DNA from: Hymenobacter sedentarius
GTDB lineage: Bacteria; Bacteroidota; Bacteroidia; Cytophagales; Hymenobacteraceae
NCBI RefSeq assembly: GCF_001507645.1
Contig: NZ_CP013909.1
Coordinates: 1,612,001-1,676,000, forward strand
Length of the DNA: 64,000 nt
Direction of reading: 5' to 3'
In this document: positions 19,614-26,899 of the stretch, one piece after another
Numbering within the stretch: position 1 is the first letter of the stretch
Layout: each line of letters starts with the position of its first letter
Notes under the pieces: generated by a model
Databases searched by the model: none
What the model was told of the DNA's origin: nothing
The model's input: only the letters and a program-made list of their open reading frames with translations
Translations under genes and position numbers: made by a program

Positions 19614-21635
19614 TTGAGCATAATCTTTACTCCGATTCCTGGTTTTCGCGTGTTTGGCCGGCTTAGTTGGTTGCTGATTGTGCTGCTGCTGCTCGGGCCG
19701 CTTTCGGTGCGGGCGGCTGCCTCGCCGGCCCAAAGCCTGACAATCGACAGTCTCCGGCGCTTGCTGGCCCAACCGAATCAGGCCGATACCAACCGCGTGA
19801 TGCTGCTCTGCCAGATCAGCGACCAGCTCTGGACCCAGCGCACCGATTCGGCCGCCGTGTACGCCCTCAAGGCCCTCACGCTTGCCCGCCGCATTGGCCA
19901 CCACCGCGGCGAAGGCGAGGCGCTGAACCGGCTGGGCGCGGCCCTGCGCGAGAGCAACCTGGCGCGCGCCCTGGAAGTGTTCCAGCAGTCGCTGCGCATT
20001 GCCAAGGCCACCCACGACCCCGCCCTGGAGGCCCAGAACCTGCGCAGCATCGGCATTATTTACGTGTATTTGCGCGACCAGCGGCAGGGCCTGGCCTACT
20101 ACTTCCGCGCCCTCAAGCTGGGCGAGCAGCTCCACGACGAGCGCCGCGTGGTCATTGAGCTGAGCAACATCGGCCTGGCCTACGACCTGTTCAATCAACT
20201 CGATTCGGCCCGCATCTTTCAGGAGCGGGCCTACGCCCTGGCGCGCCGCCTGGGCACGCCCACCAACTACATTCTGTACGGCCTGGGCAACGTGGCCCGC
20301 AAGCAGGGCCAGCTCAACCAAGCCCGGGCCTTCTACCGCGGCAGCATCGCCGAGTCGAAGGTGGTGCAGCATCTGCGCAGCCTCAATTTTGCCTACGTGG
20401 GCATGGCCACGCTCTACCAGCAGATGGGCCGCACCGATTCGAGCATTTACTACGCCCGCCTCGGCTGCCAAGCCGCCCAGACCAACGGCTTCCTGCGCGG
20501 CGTGCTCAATGCCAGCACCCTGCTCACCCACGACTTCAAAGCCCGTGGCCAAACCGACAGCGCCCTGAAGTACCAGAGCCTGATGCTGGTGATGAAAGAC
20601 ACGCTCTTTGGCCAGGAGAAGGTAATGCGCCTGCAAAGCCTGAACTACCGCGAGCAGCAGCGGGCCCAGGCGGCGGCCGCTAGCCAGGCTTCGCTTAAGG
20701 CCCGCTACCGCACCTACGGGCTGGTGGCTGGCTTGGTGGGGCTGCTGGCGCTGGCGCTGCTGCTGGGCCGCCACGGCCGCCAGCAGCAGCGCGCCAAAGA
20801 AGCGCTGGAGCAGTCCCTGGCTGAGCTGAAAACCGCCCAGGCCCAGCTGGTGCAGCGCGAGAAGATGGCGTTTCTGGGCGAGCTGACGGCGGGCATTGCC
20901 CACGAGCTGCAAAACCCGCTCAACTTTGTGAAGAACTTCGCCGAAGTGAGCACCGACCTCGTGGATGAAATATCCGGCGATCACCGCGACCCCACCCGCA
21001 ATTCGGCGCTGGAACAGGAAATCCTGGCCGGCCTCAAGCAAAACCTTCAGAAAATCAGCCAGCACGGCCAGCGCGCCACGTCCATCATCAAGGGCATGCT
21101 CGAGCATTCGCGCACGGGCACCGGCCAGCGCGAAGCCACCGACCTCAACGCCCTCGTCGACGAAAGCCTGCGCCTGGCCTACCAGGGCCTGCGCACCAAG
21201 GAAAAGGATTTTTCGGCCCGCCTGACCACTTCGTTTGACCCCATGCTGCCCGCCGTGGCCGTGGTGTCGCAGGTCCTGAGCCGGGTTTTGATAAACCTGT
21301 TTACCAACGCTTTTCATGCCCTGCAGGCCCGCCAGCGGCAAACTGCCAGCCCCGATGGCCCCGGCCCCGACAGCTACCAGCCCGAAGTCACGGTGAGCAC
21401 CCTCGCCTTGCCCGGCAAAGTTGAAATCCGCATCCGCGACAACGGCACCGGCATGTCGGAACAGGTGAAGGCCCGGATTTTCCACCCGTTTTTCACCACC
21501 AAGCCCGTGGGCGAAGGCACGGGCCTGGGCCTGTCGCTCAGTCACGATATTGTGACCACGGGCCACGGCGGCACGCTCGCCGTGGAGAGCGAGGAAGGCG
21601 CGGGCACCGAATTTGTGGTTACCCTGCCAGCTTAA
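19614..21635 (+). CDS. TPR-containing sensor histidine kinase 4
   Basis: About 673 residues. The start is uncertain because there is no ATG near the signal-like segment LSWLLIVLLLLGPLSVRAAA; TTG at 19614 or GTG at 19650 are the options. Residues about 45-360 are TPR repeats, followed by the helix LVAGLVGLLALALLLG, a coiled coil, [17 protein letters not shown] (His about 430), INLFTNAFHAL, IRDNGTGMS and GEGTGLGLS. It is followed after 36 bases by a single-domain receiver, its most likely phosphotransfer partner. The 281 bases before it contain no gene. Confidence 0.9.
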   Translation: MSIIFTPIPGFRVFGRLSWLLIVLLLLGPLSVRAAASPAQSLTIDSLRRLLAQPNQADTNRVMLLCQISDQLWTQRTDSAAVYALKALTLARRIGHHRGEGEALNRLGAALRESNLARALEVFQQSLRIAKATHDPALEAQNLRSIGIIYVYLRDQRQGLAYYFRALKLGEQLHDERRVVIELSNIGLAYDLFNQLDSARIFQERAYALARRLGTPTNYILYGLGNVARKQGQLNQARAFYRGSIAESKVVQHLRSLNFAYVGMATLYQQMGRTDSSIYYARLGCQAAQTNGFLRGVLNASTLLTHDFKARGQTDSALKYQSLMLVMKDTLFGQEKVMRLQSLNYREQQRAQAAAASQASLKARYRTYGLVAGLVGLLALALLLGRHGRQQQRAKEALEQSLAELKTAQAQLVQREKMAFLGELTAGIAHELQNPLNFVKNFAEVSTDLVDEISGDHRDPTRNSALEQEILAGLKQNLQKISQHGQRATSIIKGMLEHSRTGTGQREATDLNALVDESLRLAYQGLRTKEKDFSARLTTSFDPMLPAVAVVSQVLSRVLINLFTNAFHALQARQRQTASPDGPGPDSYQPEVTVSTLALPGKVEIRIRDNGTGMSEQVKARIFHPFFTTKPVGEGTGLGLSLSHDIVTTGHGGTLAVESEEGAGTEFVVTLPA

Positions 21636-21671
21636 CTGTTATCCCGACCTACCTTTGGTACAGAAATATCC

Positions 21672-22064
21672 ATGAAAAATCTACCCATGCAAATCCTGGT
21701 CGTTGACGATGAAACCGATGTGCGTGATTTGTTTCTGCAGCGCTTTCGGCGCGAAATCCGCAGCGGCGAGTTTAACTTCAGCTTTGCATTTTCGGGCGAA
21801 GAAGCCATGCAGTTCATGCGGAAGCACCATTCCGAAGTCCTGATTATTCTTTCCGACATCAACATGCCTGGCATGAGCGGGCTGGAGCTGCTGGGCCACG
21901 TAAAGGAGGAATTTGACATGCCCCCCACTACCATGATGATGATTACGGCGTACGGAGATAATGACATCTTTAAACAGGCCATGGAGCTCGGCGCTAACGA
22001 CCTCTTAACCAAGCCAGTGGATTTTGTCGTGCTCAAAGAAAAATTGTTGCAACTGCTACCCTAA
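21672..22064 (+). CDS. Single-domain response regulator (CheY-like)
   Basis: A 130-residue receiver domain with nothing attached. The acidic pocket is Asp12/Asp13 (ILVVDDE), the phosphoacceptor Asp62 (ILSDINMPG), with Thr92 (MITAYGD) and Lys114 (LLTKPVD) completing the active site. Known role: accept phosphate from a histidine kinase and act by protein contact, not DNA binding. Placed immediately after four orphan kinases and before a receiver-cyclase, it could be a shared phosphate carrier or sink (inference). Confidence 0.93.
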   Translation: MKNLPMQILVVDDETDVRDLFLQRFRREIRSGEFNFSFAFSGEEAMQFMRKHHSEVLIILSDINMPGMSGLELLGHVKEEFDMPPTTMMMITAYGDNDIFKQAMELGANDLLTKPVDFVVLKEKLLQLLP

Positions 22065-22172
22065 TTCGGTTGTCGATATTGATTGACCAGTAGCGAACCC
22101 CTGGCGCCCACCCCAAGCGCCTGTGCTGCCGGCCGGCTTCTGATAACTGAATACCGAGTACTACCTACTGAT

Positions 22173-23219
22173 ATGAAGACGAAAATCCTGGTGGTCGACG
22201 ACGAAGCCGACCTCGAACTGCTCATCAAGCAAAAGTTCCGGCGCAAAATCCGTGAGAATGCCTATGAGTTCGTTTTCGCCAACAACGGACAAGAGGCCCT
22301 CGAGCGCATTCTGCAAAACCCGGATACTGACATCATCCTCAGCGACATCAACATGCCCGTGATGGACGGGCTGACCCTGCTCACCCGCACCCACACCGAA
22401 CACCCGACCATGAAAACGGTGATAGTGTCGGCCTACGGCGACCTGGGCAACCTGCGCACCGCCATGAACCGCGGCGCCTTCGACTTTGTGGTAAAGCCCG
22501 TCGATTTCCACGACCTGGAAGTCACTATCGAAAAGACTGCCGACGAGGTGCGCCAGCTGCGCGACACGCTCCGCGCCATCCAGGAAAACAACATCCTTAA
22601 GATGTACGTCGACGAGACGGTGCTCAAGTTCATGACCCGGCCCGACTTTGAAAACCGCCTCATGGCCAGCGAAACCGTGGAAGCCACGGTGGTTTTCCTT
22701 GACATCTGCGGCTTTACGTCGTTGGCCGAGCAGCTCCAGCCGGCCGACGTGGTGACCTTGCTCAACACTTACTTCGACCTTATGGTGAAGGAGGTAATTG
22801 CGCAGGGCGGCTACGTCGACAAGTTTATGGGCGACGCCGTGATGGCCGTATTCCGCGGCGAGCACCACCTGGACCGCGCCATCGACGCGGCCCTGTCGGC
22901 GCGCACCGCCTTGCACCAAAGCGACGCCCCGCTGCCCCCCGGCTTCGAGTACCGCCCCGAGGTGAGCATTGGCGTGAATACCGGCGAAGTGGTGTCCGGC
23001 AACATTGGTTCGGCTTCGCTCAAGCGGCTGGATTACACCATTATCGGCGACGTGGTGAACACCTGCCAGCGCCTGCAGGCCTCCGGCAAGCCCGGCCAGG
23101 TCATCATCAGCGAAGCCGTTTACCTCAAGGTAAAAGAATCCTTCAAGTGCCAGTACGTGAGCGAGGTAAAGTTGAAAAACAAAGCCCAACCCGTGAAAAT
23201 CTACGAAGTAGTGGAGTAG
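22173..23219 (+). CDS. Response regulator with class III adenylate/guanylate cyclase domain
   Basis: A 348-residue protein. Residues 1-125 are a receiver (Asp9/Asp10, phosphoacceptor Asp58 in LSDINMPVMDG, Lys108), then a helical linker, then a class III cyclase catalytic domain from about residue 165. Catalytic features are present: metal-binding Asp177 (VVFLDICGFTSL) and Asp221 (KFMGDAVMAVF), substrate-recognition Lys217 with the DYTIIGDVVN segment, and the downstream Arg of NTCQRLQ. This favours ATP as substrate and an active enzyme. The start MKTKILVVDDE was chosen over a 30-codon upstream extension lacking similarity. It is convergent with a gene encoding a cyclic-nucleotide-binding domain, a likely effector. 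Confidence 0.93.
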   Translation: MKTKILVVDDEADLELLIKQKFRRKIRENAYEFVFANNGQEALERILQNPDTDIILSDINMPVMDGLTLLTRTHTEHPTMKTVIVSAYGDLGNLRTAMNRGAFDFVVKPVDFHDLEVTIEKTADEVRQLRDTLRAIQENNILKMYVDETVLKFMTRPDFENRLMASETVEATVVFLDICGFTSLAEQLQPADVVTLLNTYFDLMVKEVIAQGGYVDKFMGDAVMAVFRGEHHLDRAIDAALSARTALHQSDAPLPPGFEYRPEVSIGVNTGEVVSGNIGSASLKRLDYTIIGDVVNTCQRLQASGKPGQVIISEAVYLKVKESFKCQYVSEVKLKNKAQPVKIYEVVE

Positions 23220-23240
23220 CCACTCCCGCACCATAAACTG

Positions 23241-23275
23241 AAAAACGCCTGATGCGCAAGCATCAGGCGTTTTTT
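23241..23275. terminator. Bidirectional intrinsic terminator
   Basis: AAAAACGCCTGATGC pairs with GCATCAGGCGTTTTT around a GCAA tetraloop, with U-tracts on both strands. It separates the convergent cyclase and translocase-fusion genes. Confidence 0.92.
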
Positions 23276-23336
23276 GTGTTTAAGCCAGGAAACGGGATAG
23301 GTTGAGCTGAAATTCCAGCCGGTACTGCCCGCCGCG

Positions 23337-26300
23337 CTAATGCGCCAGCTCGCGCATTTTCTCGTTTTGCAGCCGGATGCGCTGGCACAGCATGCGCAGG
23401 ATGTTGCGCAGCACCTCGCCGCGCTCTTCCATGAGGTCGTAAAAATCTTCCTGGTCGAGGCGGAAGGCCAGCACCTGGCTGAGCGCTGCCGCCGAGGCCG
23501 AGCGGGGCTCAGCATCGAGCAGGGCCAGCTCGCCGAAGAAGTCGCCGGGCCCGAAGGTGGCCAACTGCTGGTTGCCGTTGAAGATGCCCACCTGGCCGTC
23601 GTGCAGGATGAACAGCGAGGTGCCGATGTCGCCTTTGGCAAAGATTTCCTCGCCTTCGTTGAAGGTTACCTCCTTCATGATGGGCACGATGCTGCTCAGC
23701 ACGTTTTCGGGCGTTTGGGCAAACAGGGCGGTGCTTTTGAGCACCACCACCCGCTCCAGGGCGGAAATGCGGGCTTCGGCGGTGGCAGGAGAGTGGCTCA
23801 TAGCGGTGGAATGGGATGGGGCGGATAATGGCTGGCCGGTGTGGGCCGCAAGGGCTGCCGCGGCCAGCTGCGCACTTTCGGCCAGCAGCTCATTGCGCGA
23901 TTGCAGGTAGGGCTGCAGCAACGCCGGCGCATCGGCTTCGATGGGCTGCCAGTGGCGCAAGGCCAGGCTCAACGTCCAGGAGGAGAAAGCAGTAGGGCCC
24001 TGCCGAAGCAGGAAAACCGGTAAGGGCTCGGCAGGAAGAGCAGTGGGTTCCGGCGCTGATACCGCACCATAGCCAGCCGGCATCAGCCGGGTACGGGCTG
24101 GCTGAGCAGGTGCCGTAAGCGTGGCGAAAAGCCGGGCTTTTTCCGCTACGGGGGTGTCGTCGAGCAGGGCCTGCAGGCCCTGGTAAATGGGCCGCGGAAT
24201 CAGGTTGTCGAGGATTTCCAGAGCGTTGGCCTGCCGCTCGCGGGCGGCGTGGGCCACGTTGCGCTGGGCCGTGGCCACCAAGTCGGCGTCGTAGAGCTGG
24301 GCCAGGATGCCGAACACGCGCTGGTGCAGCTGCGTCAGCTCGTAGTCGACGGTGGCATGCAGGGCGGGGCGTTGGTCGGCCACAAGGCCGCGCAGCAGCT
24401 GGGCCGCCAGAGTGAATTCCTCGCGCAGCAAGTGTTCAAACACGGGTGTCTCGGCGGGCACAGCGGGGGCGTGGCGCAAGGCGCGCAAAGCCACGGCCCG
24501 GCAAAACAGGTTACTGCCCTGGGCCAGCTCAACCAGCGCGGCGCGGCTTGCGGGCCCGGGCAGGCGTTCGAGCACCGTGGCCAGGCGGTGCATGGCGGCC
24601 GCGCCGGGCTTGCGGTGCAATGCCTCCCGCACCAAGGGCACCACGGCGGGGCCCAGCGCCACCAGGCTGTCGGCGGCGGGTTGCCAGCGTAGCTTGTCGC
24701 TCAGCGCCCGCAAGAGGTAGGGCGTGAGCTTGGTGTGGCCCACGGTGCCAATGGCTCTAAGGGCCGTTTCTGCTACCTGGGGCTCGCTGCTGGCCAGGCT
24801 GCTGGCAACAAGCTGGTCTTGTGTATCGAAGGGGAAGAAGCCCAGCAGCGCCAGGGCGGCGTCGCTGGTCGCGGCCGATGGCTGGTGCAATAAGTCGTGC
24901 AGGCTGGTTTGGGCCAGCGGGTTCTGGGGCTCGGCTTCGAGGCTGCCCCGGATGGCACCCTGGCGTGCGGCCATGTCGCTGCCGGTTAGCAGTGCCGCCA
25001 CCAGGGAGGCCGCCGCTTCGGGGGCGGTGGCGGCCAATTGCTGGGCGGCGGCTTCGCGCACGGCGGGGGCGGGGTCGCGCAGCGCCAAGGCGTGCAGGGC
25101 TTCGGCGGGCAAGGGCCGCACTTCGGCAATGGCCAGCACCGCCAGGCGCACCCGTTCGTCGGGGTGCTCGAGAAGGGTGGGCGCGTGGCCGGCGAGGGCG
25201 GCCGGCTGGCGCTGGCGCAGCCAGGCCACGGCATTGAGTACCTCGGTGGGGCGGGGGCTGTGCAGGTGCGCCAGCACCACTTGCAGTGCGGCATCGGGCA
25301 GGGCCAGCTCGGCGGTTTCGGCAAAGCGACGGCTCAGGCCTTCCTTCAGCTCGGCGAGGTAGCTGCGGTAGGTGCGCGCCAAAAACAGCAGGGCCAAGAC
25401 CAGCAGTGCGCCCATCCAGGCAAAGGGCACCCAGCCGTCGAGCAGGCCCGCGTAGCGCAGCCCGAAGAACAGCACGCCCGTCAGGCCCATGCCCAGGGGC
25501 TCATAAAAGCCCTTGGCCAGCGTGTGGGCGGCCAGCCGCTGCGGCGGCGCCAGGGGCTGGAACAACACCAGAAAAACGGGGTCGAACACGGTGCGACGCA
25601 GCACCTCCAGCAACAGGTACAGCCCGCAGAAGTACATCAACAGCCCCGATTCGGTATACGTACCCACCAGCTGCACACCTCCAAACCCGGCCAGCGCCAC
25701 CAGCGCCACCGCCGGCAGCAGCCGCAGCGACCACTGCACGCCGTAGCGCTCCAGGGCCTGCCGGCTCACCAGCAACTTAAAAAACATGGCCGCCAGGTAG
25801 GTCAGCCCCAGTATCCAGCCCACCGAGCGGGTGATGTCTTCCGACTCGTGAAACTTGTGCTTAACGTTGATAAAAAACATGTACTCCACGCCGGTGAGCA
25901 CGGCCGCAATGGCCACCAAACTCAGGCACATGGCCAGCACGAGCTCGCTGCCGCCAAACAGTTGCCGGACGATGTTGCCCGGGGCCCGCTGTACCCGGCG
26001 CATGGGCCGGGCCACGGCTTCCACGTTGTGCGAGCGCAGGGTGGAGCGCAAGGCAAATAGCGCCCCCACGTAGGCCGCAAAGGACACGCCTAGCAGCACC
26101 GGCAGCTGCGCATCGCCATGGATAAGCGCCGCCAGCAAGGCCCCGAGGGCCTTGGCCGGCATGTCGCCCGAGCTAATCACGCTGAACAGCCGCTTGCTTT
26201 GCCGCACGTCGAATACCACCGCCGACACGCCCCAGAACTCCAGGTTGGTGAGCAGGTAGATGACGCGGTAGCCCACCATAATGGCCACGGCCGCCACCAC

Positions 26301-26627
26301 CGAGTGGCCCACAGCCACCAGCGTGCCCATGGCCCCGGTCAGGGCCACCACGGCCAGCAGCACGCGCACGGCCAGCTTCTTGAGCAGGTAGTGGTGCTCG
26401 AAATACGTGTACACCTTGCCCACGGCCATCATGCCCAGCGCGCCGGCGATGTAGCCCAGCGGCAGGCTGTGCTCGGGGTTGTGCTCGAGCAGCAGCACGT
26501 TGGCCGCTACGTACACCAGCACCGAGCCGATGCCAAGAAGAAAATTGTGCAGCAAAAACAGCCCCACCGTACGGGTTTCGCTGGTTTTGATGCCGAACAG
26601 GCGCTGTAGGGAGGTGGCAGAAATCAT
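23337..26627 (-). CDS. Nucleotide-translocase-like membrane protein fused to HEAT repeats and a cNMP-binding domain
   Basis: A 1096-residue three-part protein. Residues about 1-430 contain about ten to twelve membrane helices resembling the ATP/ADP translocase (NTT)/MFS superfamily (for example FLLHNFLLGIGSVLVYVAANVLL and VSAVVFDVRQSKRLFSVISSGD). Residues about 440-850 are alanine-rich HEAT-like repeats (VRLAVLAIAEVRPL, VREAAAQQLAATAPE). The last 145 residues are a cyclic-nucleotide-binding domain with an intact phosphate-binding cassette, FGELALLDAEPRSASAAAL, including the key Arg and Glu. The start MISATSLQRLFG was chosen; further upstream is non-conserved. It may be a membrane protein gated or positioned by cAMP. 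Transport itself is not shown; the NTT lysine-rich substrate residues could not be checked by eye. Confidence 0.85.
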   Translation of the reverse strand: MISATSLQRLFGIKTSETRTVGLFLLHNFLLGIGSVLVYVAANVLLLEHNPEHSLPLGYIAGALGMMAVGKVYTYFEHHYLLKKLAVRVLLAVVALTGAMGTLVAVGHSVVAAVAIMVGYRVIYLLTNLEFWGVSAVVFDVRQSKRLFSVISSGDMPAKALGALLAALIHGDAQLPVLLGVSFAAYVGALFALRSTLRSHNVEAVARPMRRVQRAPGNIVRQLFGGSELVLAMCLSLVAIAAVLTGVEYMFFINVKHKFHESEDITRSVGWILGLTYLAAMFFKLLVSRQALERYGVQWSLRLLPAVALVALAGFGGVQLVGTYTESGLLMYFCGLYLLLEVLRRTVFDPVFLVLFQPLAPPQRLAAHTLAKGFYEPLGMGLTGVLFFGLRYAGLLDGWVPFAWMGALLVLALLFLARTYRSYLAELKEGLSRRFAETAELALPDAALQVVLAHLHSPRPTEVLNAVAWLRQRQPAALAGHAPTLLEHPDERVRLAVLAIAEVRPLPAEALHALALRDPAPAVREAAAQQLAATAPEAAASLVAALLTGSDMAARQGAIRGSLEAEPQNPLAQTSLHDLLHQPSAATSDAALALLGFFPFDTQDQLVASSLASSEPQVAETALRAIGTVGHTKLTPYLLRALSDKLRWQPAADSLVALGPAVVPLVREALHRKPGAAAMHRLATVLERLPGPASRAALVELAQGSNLFCRAVALRALRHAPAVPAETPVFEHLLREEFTLAAQLLRGLVADQRPALHATVDYELTQLHQRVFGILAQLYDADLVATAQRNVAHAARERQANALEILDNLIPRPIYQGLQALLDDTPVAEKARLFATLTAPAQPARTRLMPAGYGAVSAPEPTALPAEPLPVFLLRQGPTAFSSWTLSLALRHWQPIEADAPALLQPYLQSRNELLAESAQLAAAALAAHTGQPLSAPSHSTAMSHSPATAEARISALERVVVLKSTALFAQTPENVLSSIVPIMKEVTFNEGEEIFAKGDIGTSLFILHDGQVGIFNGNQQLATFGPGDFFGELALLDAEPRSASAAALSQVLAFRLDQEDFYDLMEERGEVLRNILRMLCQRIRLQNEKMRELAH

Positions 26628-26787
26628 TGAAAAAATTGGGCTGGCACCACCGGGCGCAGCTGTAGCCAAATATACGGCTTCTGCGTTCCTATGCGGAATT
26701 TCGGGCCTGGGAAGAGAAATTCCAAGCTCTACCGGCGGCCTTCGCCCGTCGGCATGCCTCCTGCGTGCTGGAGTAGCCAGCTCAATA

Positions 26788-26822
26788 AAAGAGGCCCTTG
26801 GCGCAATGCCAAGGGCCTCTTT
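26788..26822. terminator. Intrinsic terminator at the end of the glucan locus
   Basis: AAAGAGGCCCTTGGC pairs with GCCAAGGGCCTCTTT around a five-base loop. It lies 78 bases downstream of the minus-strand GH3 gene. Confidence 0.9.
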
Positions 26823-26899
26823 ATCGTCTTAGTGCCGCCCATGGCCCAGCTCGGAATTAGCCCAGGAAATAGAGCTTTGAGGTTGAGCTAACCAGCCGC

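Noticed and set aside
19584-21566. 660-codon open frame on the minus strand
   Set aside because: Antisense shadow of histidine kinase 4, produced by GC-rich third positions.
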